Assembly: GCF_001425945.1 (NCBI RefSeq)
Contig: NZ_LMEB01000004.1
Location: forward strand, 582,761-646,760
Source: Brevundimonas sp. Root1279
GTDB taxonomy: Bacteria; Pseudomonadota; Alphaproteobacteria; Caulobacterales; Caulobacteraceae
Direction: 5' to 3'
DNA: 64,000 nucleotides
Notes under the pieces: generated by a model
The model's input: only the letters and a program-made list of their open reading frames with translations
Databases searched by the model: none
Told to the model about the DNA's origin: nothing
Position numbers and translations under genes: made by a program
Shown here: positions 1-9,748 of the stretch, piece by piece
How positions within the stretch are numbered: position 1 is the first letter of the stretch
Layout of the letters: each line of letters starts with the position of its first letter

Positions 1-2995
1 CGGTGGCGATCGAGGTCATGATGATGGGGCGCAGACGCAGGGTCGACGACTCGATGATCGCCTCGCGGATCGAACGGCCCTGGTCGCGCAACTGATTGGC
101 GAACTCGACGATCAGGATGCCGTTCTTGGCCGCCACGCCGATCAGGATGATCAGGCCGATCTGCGAATAGATGTTCAGGCTCGAGCCGGCCATCATCAGG
201 CCGAACAGCCCGCCCGCCGCCGCCAGGGGCACGGTCAGCATGATCACCGCCGGGGTGATCCAGCTCTCGAACTGGGCCGCCAGCACCAGGAAGACCAGCA
301 GCAGGGCCAGGCCGAAGGCGGCCATGACGGCGCCGCCCGCCTCCTTCTGGTCCCGCGCCGCGCCGCCCCACTGGGTGGTGACCACGCCCTGCGGTTGTTC
401 GCTGGCGACGCGGGTCATGAAGGCCGTGGCGTCGGCGATGGTGGTGCCGGGATTCAGGTCCGCGCTGATGCTGATGGCGCGCTGGCGGTCCAGCCGCCGG
501 CGATCCGGCGTGTCCCCCGAGGTCTTGGTGGTGACAACGGACGAGAGCGGCACGAGCTGGCCGCCGCCGGTGGCGACATAGAGGGACTCCAGGTCGCCGA
601 CGTTGCGCCGGTCGTCGCGCTGGGTCTGCAGGATGACGTCGTACTCCTGACCGCCGCGCAGATAGGTGGTGGCGCGGCGCGAGCCGAACATGGTCTCGAG
701 CGTACGGCCGACCGCCTGGGCCGAGACGCCCAGCGCCGCAGCCTTCTCCGGATCGACATCGACAAGCAGACGCGGGGCGTTCGGTTCGTAGTTCAGACGC
801 GGCCGCGAGAAGCCGGGGTTCTCAAGCGCGGCCGCCAGTACGGGCTGCAGCCAGTTGTAGATGTCCTCGTACTCCGCCCCGGTGACGATCATCTCGACCG
901 AGTTGGAATTGCCGCCGCCGCGCTGGAAGGCGCCGGGCACTGAAGCGTTCACCTGGGCGTCCGTCTGTCCCCGCAGCTTGCCGTTCAGCTCCTGTGCGAT
1001 CTCGTCCGCCGAACGGCTGCGTTCAGACCAGTCGCTGAGGATCAGGCTCCCATTGCCGGAGTTGTAGCTGCCGCCGCCGAAGCCGGGCGCCGAGACCAGA
1101 TAGCTGTCGGCCTCGCCATTGGCCTTGTATTCGGCCAGCAGGGGCTCGAGCCCGAGCACGATCTTGCGGGTGTAGTCGAAGCCGGCGCCTTCAGGGCCCT
1201 GGACGCGGATCTGCACACGCCCGCGATCCTCCGCCGGAACCAGCTCGTCCGGGAGCTTGACGAACATGAAGGCCGCCCCGCCTGCGACCAGCAGGATCAG
1301 GCCGACCACGCCGGCCACCGCGATCCGCTTGCCGAGCAGCATGTCCAGCGAGTTGGCGTAGGAATGGCGCAGCTTGTCCATCGCCCAGTCGACCCGGCGG
1401 GCCAGCCAGCCGCTGCTCGCGGCGGGCTTCAGGATCTTTGACGCCAGCATCGGCGACAGGCTCAGCGCCAGGAAGGCCGAGAAGGCCACGGCCGCCGCGA
1501 TCGCAGCCGCCAGCTCGACGAACAGACGGCCGACGTAGCCCGGCAGGAACAGCAGCGGCGCGAACACCGACAGCAGGGTGATCGTCGTCGCCACGACGGC
1601 GAAGAACACCTGGCGCGTACCGCGCTCGGCGGCGACCAGCGGCGGCTCGCCATGGTCGATGCGTCGCTGGATGTTCTCGGTCACGACGATGGCGTCATCG
1701 ACGACCAGGCCGATGGCCAGCACCAGGGCCAGCAGAGTCAGCAGGTTCAGCGAGAAGCCCAGCGGGGCCAGGACGATGAAGGTCGACAGCAGACAGATCG
1801 GCGCGACGATCGAGGGGATGAAGGCGGCCCGCAGGCTGCCCAGGAAGATGAAGTTGACCAGGGCCACCAGCACCATGGAAATGCCGATGGTGATCCACAC
1901 CTCCTCGATGGCGTGGGAGGTGAAGACCGAGTTGTCCGACCCGACGACCAGCTCCGTGCCGGCGGGCAGACTGGGTCGAATCTCCTCCAGCATCGCCTTG
2001 ACGCCCTTGGAGATGGCCAGGTCGTTCGACTGGGCCTGGCGGGTGATGGCTAGGCCGATCTGGTCGACGCCGTTGCCGCGGAACAGGCGGCGATCCTCGG
2101 CGGGCGCCTCCTCGACTCGGGCGATGTCGCCCAGGCGGGTGACGTAGCTCGCCTGCCCCAGGATGGCACCGCTTGCGCCGCTCGGCAGGCCGGCGGTGTT
2201 CGACGCCAGGCCGCTGGTGTTGTTCGCGCTGGCGGCGTTGGTCGCCGAGCCCCGCGTACCGATCGGCAACTGACGGAAGTCCTCGGCGCGGGCGTAGGTG
2301 CGCGCCACCCGGACCGTATAGTCCTTCTGGCCCGACTCCAGCTGGCCGGCCGGGAGTTCGACGTTCTGGTTGGTCAGGGCGGTTTCGACGTCGTTGACCG
2401 TCAGCCCGCGGGCCGCCAGGGCGCCGGCGTCCAGCCAGATGCGCATGGCGTAGCGCTGCTCGCCGTAGATCTGCACCTGGGCGGCGCCCGGCACCGTGGC
2501 CAGGCGGTCGATCAGATAGCGGTCTGCGTAGTCGGTCAGCTCCAGCCGGTTCAGGCTGGTCGAGCGCAGGAACAGGATGATGATCGGCTGGCTGTCGCTG
2601 TCGGCCTTGGCCACTTCGGGCGGCTGGGCCTGGTCCGGCAGGCGGCCGACCACGCGCGAGACGCGGTCGCGCACGTCGTTGGCGGCGTCGTCGATGTTGC
2701 GGTCGAGGGAGAATTCAATGTTGACGCTGGAGCGGCCGTCGCGGCTGGACGAGTTGATGCGCTCGACGCCCTGGATGCCGGCGATCTGCTGTTCGATCGG
2801 CTCGGTGATCCGGCTCTCGATGACCTCGGCCGACGCCCCGGCGTAGGCGGTGTTGACCGACACGATGGGCGGATCGACATCCGGCAGTTCACGGACCGGC
2901 AAGAAGAAGAAGGCCGCCGCCCCGATGACGCACAGCACGATCGCCGCCACCGCCGCGAAGACGGGCCGGCGGACGGAGAGGTCGGACAGCATCAT
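1..2995 (-). CDS. RND-family efflux permease (AcrB/MexB-like), partial at left edge
   Basis: Inner-membrane proton-driven RND pump; about 998 residues are present and the last few dozen (final transmembrane helices) lie beyond base 1. The N-terminus reads SDLSVRRPVFA, then LPVRELPDVDPP, typical of the family. Two adjacent Asp (about residues 433-434, in LVVDDAIVVTENIQRR) match the proton-relay pair of TM4. The end of the visible part, AAKNGILIVEFANQLR, is the TM10-11 region. The start codon overlaps the adaptor stop as ATGA (2992-2995), so the two are translationally coupled. An unusual Ala/Ser/Asn/Gly-rich stretch lies near residues 249-277. The substrate cannot be told from the sequence. 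Confidence 0.95.
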   Translation of the reverse strand, partial: MMLSDLSVRRPVFAAVAAIVLCVIGAAAFFFLPVRELPDVDPPIVSVNTAYAGASAEVIESRITEPIEQQIAGIQGVERINSSSRDGRSSVNIEFSLDRNIDDAANDVRDRVSRVVGRLPDQAQPPEVAKADSDSQPIIILFLRSTSLNRLELTDYADRYLIDRLATVPGAAQVQIYGEQRYAMRIWLDAGALAARGLTVNDVETALTNQNVELPAGQLESGQKDYTVRVARTYARAEDFRQLPIGTRGSATNAASANNTSGLASNTAGLPSGASGAILGQASYVTRLGDIARVEEAPAEDRRLFRGNGVDQIGLAITRQAQSNDLAISKGVKAMLEEIRPSLPAGTELVVGSDNSVFTSHAIEEVWITIGISMVLVALVNFIFLGSLRAAFIPSIVAPICLLSTFIVLAPLGFSLNLLTLLALVLAIGLVVDDAIVVTENIQRRIDHGEPPLVAAERGTRQVFFAVVATTITLLSVFAPLLFLPGYVGRLFVELAAAIAAAVAFSAFLALSLSPMLASKILKPAASSGWLARRVDWAMDKLRHSYANSLDMLLGKRIAVAGVVGLILLVAGGAAFMFVKLPDELVPAEDRGRVQIRVQGPEGAGFDYTRKIVLGLEPLLAEYKANGEADSYLVSAPGFGGGSYNSGNGSLILSDWSERSRSADEIAQELNGKLRGQTDAQVNASVPGAFQRGGGNSNSVEMIVTGAEYEDIYNWLQPVLAAALENPGFSRPRLNYEPNAPRLLVDVDPEKAAALGVSAQAVGRTLETMFGSRRATTYLRGGQEYDVILQTQRDDRRNVGDLESLYVATGGGQLVPLSSVVTTKTSGDTPDRRRLDRQRAISISADLNPGTTIADATAFMTRVASEQPQGVVTTQWGGAARDQKEAGGAVMAAFGLALLLVFLVLAAQFESWITPAVIMLTVPLAAAGGLFGLMMAGSSLNIYSQIGLIILIGVAAKNGILIVEFANQLRDQGRSIREAIIESSTLRLRPIIMTSIAT

Positions 2996-4143
2996 TGTGC
3001 GGACGCCTTGGCCGGAGCGGACCCACGGCCGCCCTGCCCGCCACCTTGCCCAGCGACGCGCACGGGCGCGCCGGGCTGGATGCGGTTCAGGCCGGAGGCG
3101 ACGACGCGGTCGCCGGCGTTGAGGCCGGAAATGATTTCGACATAGCCGCCCTCGACGGCGCCGGTCTCAACCTCGACCCGCTGGGCGTTCGTACCGCGCT
3201 CGCTGCGGGCGATGCGATAGACGAAGGCGCCGTCGCCCTCGTACTGGACGGCGGCCTCGGGCACGGCCGGAGCGGTGCGGACGCCCTGCTGGACGGCGAC
3301 GCGGACGGCCATGCCGGGACGGATGCGGGCGCCCGGATTGGCGATCTCGGCGCGGGCGGTGACCGAGCGGGTCTGCTCGTTGACGCGGGTGTCGACCAGG
3401 GCGATGCGCCCGGTGAAGACCTCGTCTCCATAGGCGTCGATCGTCGCATTGATCGGCGTTCCGGCGCGCAGCACGCCGAGATAACGCTCCGGGACCGGGA
3501 AATCGACGCGGACGACGTCGATGTCGTCCAGGGTGGTGATCACCGCGCCGGGATTGACCAGGGTCCCGGCGGTGACGGTCGTCAGGCCGAGCACGCCCGC
3601 GAACGGAGCGCGGATCGTGCGGTCGCCGGAGCGCGCCTGGGCCGCGGCCAGCGAGGCCTGGGCGGTCTCAAGCTGGGTCTCGTACTGCTCGATCATCATC
3701 GGCGAAGCGAAGCCGCGCTCGCCCAGTTCCTTGTAGCGCTCGTACTGGGTGCGGGCCTGGGCCACGCGGGCGCGAGCCTCGGCGATGGAGGCGTCCTCCT
3801 CGCGCGCCTGCAACTGGACCAGCGGCTGGCCGGCGGCGACGCGCTGGCCGTCTGCGAACATGACGCGGGTGATCAGCTCGCTCGTCGAGGAGGTGATGTT
3901 CACGGAGCGTCGCCCGCGGGCGACGCCGAGGACGCGGATCTGGTCAGCGAACTGACGGGGCGTCGCCACCGCCTCGGCGACCGTCTGACCGCGTCCGCCG
4001 CCGGGGCCGCCGCGACCACCGGGGCCGCCAGGACCGCCGCCGCCCTTCTCATCGCCTGCAAAAGCGATTCGCATCACCACGGCGGCGACCATCAGGGCCA
4101 GCAGGACCGCGGCGGCGACAAGGAAGAAGTGACGTTTGATCAC
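2992..4143 (-). CDS. RND efflux periplasmic adaptor (HlyD/MFP family)
   Basis: Membrane-fusion protein linking the coupled RND permease to an outer-membrane channel. I chose the GTG at 4143 (383 aa), which has GGAG 10 nt upstream and starts directly with VIKRHFFLVAAAVLLALMV, a signal anchor; a TTG 20 codons further upstream is also open. A Gly-rich linker (GGGGPGGPGGRGGPGGG) follows the membrane segment, then biotinyl-lipoyl, alpha-helical hairpin (roughly 95-150) and beta-barrel domains (RAPFAGVLGLTTVTAG). The C-terminus is again Gly/Ala-rich. No outer-membrane channel gene of the TolC type is next to it. Confidence 0.93.
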   Translation of the reverse strand: MIKRHFFLVAAAVLLALMVAAVVMRIAFAGDEKGGGGPGGPGGRGGPGGGRGQTVAEAVATPRQFADQIRVLGVARGRRSVNITSSTSELITRVMFADGQRVAAGQPLVQLQAREEDASIAEARARVAQARTQYERYKELGERGFASPMMIEQYETQLETAQASLAAAQARSGDRTIRAPFAGVLGLTTVTAGTLVNPGAVITTLDDIDVVRVDFPVPERYLGVLRAGTPINATIDAYGDEVFTGRIALVDTRVNEQTRSVTARAEIANPGARIRPGMAVRVAVQQGVRTAPAVPEAAVQYEGDGAFVYRIARSERGTNAQRVEVETGAVEGGYVEIISGLNAGDRVVASGLNRIQPGAPVRVAGQGGGQGGRGSAPAKASAQ

Positions 4144-4241
4144 GCGGGGCAGGCTCCGGCGAGGGGGGACGAGCCGACTTAGCGGCTCCCGCCGTCGACG
4201 CAACTAAAGTCTCTGCAACGTTGGCCGTGGCGGTTTCCGTC

Positions 4242-4253
4242 GCGGAATTCCGC
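4242..4253. promoter_or_regulatory. 12-bp perfect palindrome upstream of the RND adaptor
   Basis: GCGGAATTCCGC lies about 100 bp upstream of the adaptor start, between that gene and the barrel gene that ends at 4269. It could be an operator for the efflux operon, but no repressor gene is adjacent and the assignment is weak. Confidence 0.25.
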
Positions 4254-4268
4254 AGTCGAGCTTGAGAC

Positions 4269-5045
4269 CTAGAAACGCCTCCAGACGCCGATTATGGGAC
4301 CGCCGGACGCCGGCGTCTCCCGCCCTGCGACGGTCTGTCGCCAACCGGCCTGAAGGCTCCAGTCGCCGATGTCGCGCACCACCGACGCCTCCACCGACAG
4401 CCATTTCGGCCCGCCGTCGTCCGCCTGGCCGCCGTAGGCCTGGGCCAGCAAAAGCCACTCGGGTCGAAACCGCGAGCCGGCCGTGAAGTCCATGCGCGTT
4501 TCGTCTGGCAGGCCCTGGCGCATGCGTCGCGCCGCCTGGACTTCGACGTAGGAGCCCTGCGGGATGGCGCCCCAGCTCTGATCAAGCGAGCCGCCGAGCG
4601 ACGCGCGGACCTCCCAGTCCTGGTCGCCCTGGCCCGGCGGAGCGTAGCCGGCGTTGCGCCCCTCGCCGCCGTCCGCGTAGCCCGCGTAGAGGCTGAAGGC
4701 GGCGTTGTCGTCGCGCCACGCCTGCCAGGCCACGCCGATCTCGAGCGGCCCGCGGCCTTCGTAGTCGACGAATTGGTCCTCGCCGGATTGCCAGTCGGCC
4801 TTGAGCTGAAGGGTCAGGCCCTCGGCCAGACCATATTCGGCGAACACGCCCAGCACCGTGTCGCGGCGGTCGACGGCGAGCGGCTGCAGGTCGCCGGACG
4901 GGTCGAAGCCCTGGGTGGCGTTCATCGCCTCGAACTTGACGATGACCTGGCCATGCCCCTTGGACTGGGTCCACGCCCCCGCAGCGGCGGGACCGGCCAA
5001 GACGGCCGCCGCCAGTCCGATCATCAGCCCCCCGGCTCTTTTCAC
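4269..5045 (-). CDS. Predicted outer-membrane beta-barrel protein
   Basis: 258 aa with a clear Sec signal peptide (MKRAGGLMIGLAAAVLAGPAAAGA). The mature part alternates short amphipathic strands rich in Trp, Gly and Gln (for example LTLQLKADWQSG, FSLYAGYADGG) and ends in the C-terminal aromatic signature WRRF, as expected for a BAM substrate. Similar proteins are annotated only as hypothetical or transporter-like barrels. It lies upstream of the RND operon on the same strand with a gap of 125 bp, so cotranscription is possible but not shown. Confidence 0.75.
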   Translation of the reverse strand: MKRAGGLMIGLAAAVLAGPAAAGAWTQSKGHGQVIVKFEAMNATQGFDPSGDLQPLAVDRRDTVLGVFAEYGLAEGLTLQLKADWQSGEDQFVDYEGRGPLEIGVAWQAWRDDNAAFSLYAGYADGGEGRNAGYAPPGQGDQDWEVRASLGGSLDQSWGAIPQGSYVEVQAARRMRQGLPDETRMDFTAGSRFRPEWLLLAQAYGGQADDGGPKWLSVEASVVRDIGDWSLQAGWRQTVAGRETPASGGPIIGVWRRF

Positions 5046-5066
5046 AGTCGCCCCCCGGCGTTTTCG

Positions 5067-5831
5067 TCAGGCGTCGTAACCCGGCGATCGTCGATCCAGC
5101 ATGCGCAGGGCGCCCGGCCAGGCAAGTCCGGAGATGAAGCCGATCCCCCTGCCCTGCTCCTTGGTCTCGGCCTGGGCGGCGTCGGGCGCGAACAAGACAT
5201 GCTCGCGGCCGCCCGAAAGGGCCGCCACCTGCTGGGCGCAGGCGCGCTCCAGGAAGAACATCCCGATCCAGGCCTGCGCCGCCGTCTGGCCGACCGCCAG
5301 GGTGCCGTGGTTGCGCAGCAGCATCAGCGGTTTGTCGCCCAGATCGGCCACGAGGCGTTCGCGCTCTTCATGGTTCAGGGCCAGGCCTTCGTAGCCGTGA
5401 TAGGCGACCTGATGCTGCAGCAGGCACGCGTTCTGGCCGATCGGCAGCAGGCCCTCCTTCTGCGCCGCCACGCCGACGCCGGCGACCGTATGCAGATGGA
5501 TGACGAAGTGGGCGTCCTCACGCGCGCCGTGGATGGCCGAGTGAATGGTGAAACCCGCCGGATTGATGAAGTTCTGGGTCTCCTGGACGATGTTCCCATC
5601 CAGATCGACCTTCACCAGCGAAGAGGCGGTGATCTCCTCGAAATAGTAGCCGTACGGGTTGATCAGGAAGTGATGCTCCGGCCCCGGCACGCGGGCGGAG
5701 ATGTGGGTGAAGATCATGTCGTCCCAGCCGTGCAGGGCGACGAGGCGGTACAGGGCGGCCAATTCGACGCGCACCTGCCACTCCGCGTCCGATACGCGGG
5801 ACTTCAAAGAGGGACTGGTTCCGTCGGCCAT
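5067..5831 (-). CDS. Class II aldolase/adducin-family protein
   Basis: 254 aa, full length for the family. Zinc ligands are visible: H112 and H114 in VIHLHTVAG and H175 in LLRNHGTLAVG. Such proteins act as sugar-phosphate aldolases or epimerases, or as uncharacterised adducin-head homologues; MIFTHISARVPG near residue 40 is the usual N-terminal motif. This subgroup, with EHHFLINPYGYYFEEITASS, is widespread in alphaproteobacteria and has no assigned substrate. No sugar-pathway gene is next to it. Confidence 0.9.
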   Translation of the reverse strand: MADGTSPSLKSRVSDAEWQVRVELAALYRLVALHGWDDMIFTHISARVPGPEHHFLINPYGYYFEEITASSLVKVDLDGNIVQETQNFINPAGFTIHSAIHGAREDAHFVIHLHTVAGVGVAAQKEGLLPIGQNACLLQHQVAYHGYEGLALNHEERERLVADLGDKPLMLLRNHGTLAVGQTAAQAWIGMFFLERACAQQVAALSGGREHVLFAPDAAQAETKEQGRGIGFISGLAWPGALRMLDRRSPGYDA

Positions 5832-5902
5832 TTCGCACTGTCTCCTGTGTCCGGCGGCGCACGCTCGCGCCGGGTGACGTTCGCGTCAAGATTCAGCTTC
5901 GA

Positions 5903-5917
5903 TTAACCCTGTCTTAG
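5903..5917 (+). promoter_or_regulatory. CtrA-like box upstream of DUF2336 gene
   Basis: TTAACCCTGTCTTAG fits the CtrA consensus TTAA-N7-TTAA with one mismatch and lies about 57 bp upstream of the TTG start at 5975. If the organism is a Caulobacterales member, as inferred, CtrA control of the downstream gene is plausible. Confidence 0.4.
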
Positions 5918-5974
5918 GCTCCGGCCCAATACGGTCTTGGACAGCCCCGACACCTCGGCGCGCCGGAGACGCTC

Positions 5975-7078
5975 TTGACCGTCGCACAGTTCCGTTCCCC
6001 GCTGGCCTCGACGCCCGCCCTGCCGGACCTGCTGGCCCTTGCGCGGAACCCGAGCACCGACGCGCGCCAGCGGCTTTTGATGGCCGTGTTGAGCCTGTGC
6101 GATTCCAAGCCGCCGAGCGGCGAGCTGTCGCCGATCCTGGGCGAGATCTTCCTCACCCTGGCCCGTCAGGCCGAGCGCGACGTGCGCAAGATCCTGTCCG
6201 AGCGCCTGGCCCACGCCGACTGGGCCCCCGCAGCCCTGATCAACGTCCTGGCGCTGGACGAGATCGAGATCGCCCGCCCGGTCCTGGCCTCCAGCCCTAT
6301 CCTGCAGGACGAAGACCTGCTGCGCGTGCTGGTCGAGGCCACGCTTGAGCACCAGATCGAGGTCGCCCGCCGTCCGAATCTGGCCGGCCGGGTCGCGGAC
6401 GCCATCATCGACCGCGGCGAGCCCGCCACCCTGACCGCCCTCGCCTCGAACCGGACGGCCGAGATCAGCGCCGACGGCATCCGTCGTCTGGTCGAGCACT
6501 CGCGCCGCATCGCCGCCCTGCGCAGCCCCCTCACCCGCCACCCGCGTCTGACCGAGCAACTGGCCGAGCAGATGTACCAGTGGGTCGGCGTGGCCCTGCG
6601 CCAGTCGATCGTCGCTCGCTTCCAGGTCGATGAGCACAAGCTGGCGCCGGCGATCGAACAGGCCGTCCGGGACACGCACCGCGGGACGTTCGTCGCCATC
6701 GCCGCCAGTGACGCAGACCGCGACGAGATGGAGCGACGGCTGGTCGCCAAGCTGCAGGCCGCAGGCCAGCTCCGCGCCGGCTATCTGATCCGCTCGGTCC
6801 GCGAACGACGGCTGGGCCTGTTCATCCACGGCCTGGCTACCCTGAGCGGCTTCACCGTCGCACAGATTCGCGACGCCATGGCCGCGCCGAGCCCCGAGGC
6901 CCTGTTCTACGCCTGCGCGGCGGTCGGCATCGACCGCGCCGTATACCCCGCCCTGCTGACCGAGATCCGCCTGCTCAATGATGGATTCCCGGGCTCCGAA
7001 GGCGAGCGCGTCTGGTTGCGCGGCGAGATCTCGGCCATGTCCGCCTCGCGCTGCTTCCGCGTTCTGATCGAGCCCTGA
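5975..7078 (+). CDS. DUF2336 domain protein A (helical repeats)
   Basis: 367 aa starting at TTG, with CGGAGA 6-11 nt upstream. The sequence is all-helical with leucine-rich HEAT/LRV-like repeats ([21 protein letters not shown] near residue 15; [27 protein letters not shown] near residue 130), characteristic of DUF2336, an alphaproteobacterial family without an assigned biochemical role. It is paralogous to the protein at 8516-9655: both share the order VARRP..VAD..G..L..LA.N.TA, then R.PL, then a C-terminal [15 protein letters not shown] segment. NAD kinase follows after 35 bp. Function not known; protein-protein scaffolding is a guess from the repeat fold. Confidence 0.85.
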   Translation: MTVAQFRSPLASTPALPDLLALARNPSTDARQRLLMAVLSLCDSKPPSGELSPILGEIFLTLARQAERDVRKILSERLAHADWAPAALINVLALDEIEIARPVLASSPILQDEDLLRVLVEATLEHQIEVARRPNLAGRVADAIIDRGEPATLTALASNRTAEISADGIRRLVEHSRRIAALRSPLTRHPRLTEQLAEQMYQWVGVALRQSIVARFQVDEHKLAPAIEQAVRDTHRGTFVAIAASDADRDEMERRLVAKLQAAGQLRAGYLIRSVRERRLGLFIHGLATLSGFTVAQIRDAMAAPSPEALFYACAAVGIDRAVYPALLTEIRLLNDGFPGSEGERVWLRGEISAMSASRCFRVLIEP

Positions 7079-7113
7079 GTTCCGAGGCGTTTGACTTCGC
7101 CTCCCGGCTCGGC

Positions 7114-7899
7114 TTGCGTACGCCGGTGAGCCAGTCCGACCTTCGTATCGCCTTCGCCGCCTCAGACCGCCCCGAGGCGCAGACCGCGCGCGACCGTCTG
7201 ACCGCTCTCTACGGTTCGAGCGACGCCGAAACGGCCGATGTGATCGTGGCCCTCGGCGGCGACGGCTTCATGCTCGAAACCCTGCACGCCAACCTGCAGC
7301 GGCGCACGCCGGTGTTCGGGATGAATCGCGGCTCGGTGGGCTTCCTGATGAACGACTACGTCGAGGAAGGCCTGCTGGAGCGACTCGCCACGGCCGGACG
7401 GGCGGTGATCCACCCGCTGCAGATGGACGCCTGGAACGAGGCCGGCGAGGTGCAGAGCGGGCTGGCCATCAATGAGGTCTCCCTGCTGCGCCAGACCCGC
7501 CAGAGCGCCAAGCTACGCATCACCGTCGACGATCGCGTGCGGCTGGAGGAGTTGGCCTGTGACGGCTGCATGGTCGCGACGGCGGCCGGCTCGACCGCCT
7601 ACAACCTGTCCGCCCACGGACCGATCATTCCGCTCGATGCGCGCGCCCTGGCCCTGACCCCGATCAGCGCCTTCCGCCCCCGGCGCTGGCGCGGCGCCCT
7701 GCTCCCGCACACCGCCAAGGTCGTGTTCGACGTGCTGGAGTCCGACAAGCGCCCGGTCAGCGCCACAGCCGATAGTTTCGAGGTCCGGCGGGTGGCTCGC
7801 GTCGAGGTGCGGGAACGGCGCGACATCGCCCTGACCATGCTGTTCGACGCCGGCCGATCCTTCGAGGAACGCGTGCTGGCGGAGCAGTTCGCCTCCTGA
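7114..7899 (+). CDS. nadK: NAD kinase
   Basis: Phosphorylates NAD to NADP using ATP in the cytoplasm. The family GGDG motif is at residues 48-51 ([14 protein letters not shown]), followed by [12 protein letters not shown] and the NE(V/F)SL-type segment [13 protein letters not shown]. 261 aa is normal for the proteobacterial enzyme. The start is uncertain: the TTG at 7114 and the GTG at 7126 are in frame and neither has a strong Shine-Dalgarno; the GTG product begins [13 protein letters not shown], close to the start of homologues. It lies 35 bp after the DUF2336 gene and is probably cotranscribed with it. Confidence 0.95.
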   Translation: MRTPVSQSDLRIAFAASDRPEAQTARDRLTALYGSSDAETADVIVALGGDGFMLETLHANLQRRTPVFGMNRGSVGFLMNDYVEEGLLERLATAGRAVIHPLQMDAWNEAGEVQSGLAINEVSLLRQTRQSAKLRITVDDRVRLEELACDGCMVATAAGSTAYNLSAHGPIIPLDARALALTPISAFRPRRWRGALLPHTAKVVFDVLESDKRPVSATADSFEVRRVARVEVRERRDIALTMLFDAGRSFEERVLAEQFAS

Positions 7900-7979
7900 C
7901 AGCCCCCTGACGGCCGTGCACCGCTTCTTAAGCCGTGCCTGTCATGGTTTACGACGGAATCGTCCCAAGGAGTTCGCCG

Positions 7980-8456
7980 GTGAGCAATTCGGCCCAGGTC
8001 ATTCGTCCGCCCAACACCCTCCGCCTCAAGGTCGGCGGCGGCTTCGGCGGCATTGACGCCAGCGCCATCGCCAAGGCCGAGGAAGCCCTGAAGGCCATGT
8101 CGGCCCAGTTCGGCCAGTGGCTGCAGGACGAAATCGTCAAGCTGGACAAGGCCCAGACCGACATCCGCGCCCAGGGCTATAACGCCCAGACGGCCGAAGC
8201 ACTCTACTTCCGCGCCCACGACCTGAAAGGCCTGGGAGCCACCTACCAGTATCCGCTGGTGACCCGCCTGGCCGGTTCGCTCTGCAAGATGATGGACGAT
8301 CCGACCAAGCGCATGGCCGCGCCGGTGGTGCTGATCGACGCCCACATCGACGCCATCAAGGCGGTGGTCCGCGACCAGATCCAGACCGACGACCACCCCA
8401 CCGGCAAGATCCTGGCCGAGACTCTCGAAGCCAAGGTCGCCTCGCACCTGGGCTGA
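7980..8456 (+). CDS. Hpt (histidine phosphotransfer) domain protein
   Basis: 158 aa from the GTG at 7980, chosen because AAGGAG sits 7 nt upstream; an upstream GTG at 7935 is open but has no such signal. The phospho-acceptor motif is RAHDLKGLGATYQYP with His80, and the surrounding helices (residues 30-150) fit a single Hpt four-helix bundle. It would pass phosphate between a hybrid kinase and a response regulator, but neither is encoded in this window. It is followed by a terminator and faces the second DUF2336 gene tail to tail. Confidence 0.88.
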   Translation: MSNSAQVIRPPNTLRLKVGGGFGGIDASAIAKAEEALKAMSAQFGQWLQDEIVKLDKAQTDIRAQGYNAQTAEALYFRAHDLKGLGATYQYPLVTRLAGSLCKMMDDPTKRMAAPVVLIDAHIDAIKAVVRDQIQTDDHPTGKILAETLEAKVASHLG

Positions 8457-8480
8457 CAGCCGCCGAAATCAACTGTGGAG

Positions 8481-8505
8481 ACGCCCGCCGCCCGGCGGGC
8501 GTTTT
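8481..8505 (+). terminator. Rho-independent terminator after the Hpt gene
   Basis: A GC stem (CGCCCGCC/GGCGGGCG) is followed by GTTTTC. It lies between the convergent Hpt and DUF2336-B genes. Confidence 0.75.
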
Positions 8506-8515
8506 CGTATGGAGA

Positions 8516-9655
8516 CTAGGCCGCCTCGACAGCGGAGCGAGCCGGCGTCGGGGCCTGATCGAGACGCTCCATCAGGTAGGCCAGGTCATCGCGCGGCGCG
8601 TTGGGGCGCTGGGTCAGGAAACGCTGGAGCATCTGCTGGCGGAAGGCGTCGCCGGCGGTGTCGGCGCCCTCGGCCTGGAGCGACCGCCAGGTGTCGACCC
8701 CGGCGCGGAAGGCGTGGAACAGGCGCGGCGGCAGGCCGGCGCGGTCGTAGATGGCCTTCAAACCCAGCGGCCCCGCATCATGGATCATCAGCCAGGCCCG
8801 CGCATGCGGCGTGCCGGCCAGCTCGGCCATGCCGTGTTCGAACAGCCCCATTTGGCCTCGGGCCAGAGCCCGCAGCAGCAGAGAGCCGGTCAGGGCTTTG
8901 CGAACGTTCAGATTGGCCACGAACTGCGGCAGGTCTGCCTGGTCGGCGGCCTGGTCGACCAGGTCGACGGTGGCGCGCTCGCGGGCGAAGGCGGCCAGGC
9001 GGATGGCCGTCTCGGGGGCCAGGGCGTGGCGTGTGATCAGGTGCTCGCGGACCGTGGCCGACGCCAGTTCGACCAGACGTTCGGTGATGCTGAGCGGCAG
9101 GACCTGGCGATAGGCGATGGCGGCGACGATCTCAGGCGACGAACCGAAGCGATCGACACAGCGGCCCATCGCGCCCTCGGACACGTCGGCGTTGTCGTTG
9201 GCCGCGAGGGTGCGCACGGCCAATTCGGAGCCGGTCTCGGCGAGGCAATCGGCGACGTCGCGACCGACCCGCGGACGCCCCGCCACGGCCACCTGCCGCA
9301 ACGACGAACCGGCCTGGACGATCTCGATCAGATCCTCGTCCGAGAAGGCGGGCGAGAAGCCGATCAGCGGCAGGGCCACGCTGTCGACGTCGGCGGCCAG
9401 GCGGCGGGCGACATCGCGCGGAATCAGGTCGGAGGCTTTCAGCGTCACCGCCATGGCCCGGCGCACCAGTTCGGCGGCGTCGTTGGCCAGCAGGCGCAGG
9501 ATCTTCTGGGCCGCCTCGCGCTCTTCGCCGCTGAGCCCGCCCCGCTCCATGCTGCGGCACAGCTTGTGGGCGGCCGCGGCGCGCTCGTCCTCATCCGTCG
9601 CCTTGATCAGGCGATGGATGTCGATCTCGGTGAGACGGGCGCGGTAGGCGGTCAT
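8516..9655 (-). CDS. DUF2336 domain protein B (helical repeats)
   Basis: 379 aa from the ATG at 9655 (MTAYRARLTEIDIHRLIKAT); an upstream in-frame start at 9691 adds 12 residues of non-family-like sequence. All-helical, with LRV/HEAT-like units such as VAVAGRPRVGRDVADCLAETGSELAVRTLAAN broken across residues 130-165, and GQMGLFEHGMAELAG near the end, parallel to the paralogue at 5975-7078. Two DUF2336 genes bracketing NAD kinase and an Hpt protein suggests a shared process, possibly signalling, but this is inference only. Confidence 0.83.
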   Translation of the reverse strand: MTAYRARLTEIDIHRLIKATDEDERAAAAHKLCRSMERGGLSGEEREAAQKILRLLANDAAELVRRAMAVTLKASDLIPRDVARRLAADVDSVALPLIGFSPAFSDEDLIEIVQAGSSLRQVAVAGRPRVGRDVADCLAETGSELAVRTLAANDNADVSEGAMGRCVDRFGSSPEIVAAIAYRQVLPLSITERLVELASATVREHLITRHALAPETAIRLAAFARERATVDLVDQAADQADLPQFVANLNVRKALTGSLLLRALARGQMGLFEHGMAELAGTPHARAWLMIHDAGPLGLKAIYDRAGLPPRLFHAFRAGVDTWRSLQAEGADTAGDAFRQQMLQRFLTQRPNAPRDDLAYLMERLDQAPTPARSAVEAA

Positions 9656-9748
9656 GGACGACTCTGAGCAGGCTTCGCCGGCCACCATCAACCGGTCATC
9701 CTTAACGGGCCGTTCACCATCACAGGATTCGCGAGAAGACGCCTGAAC

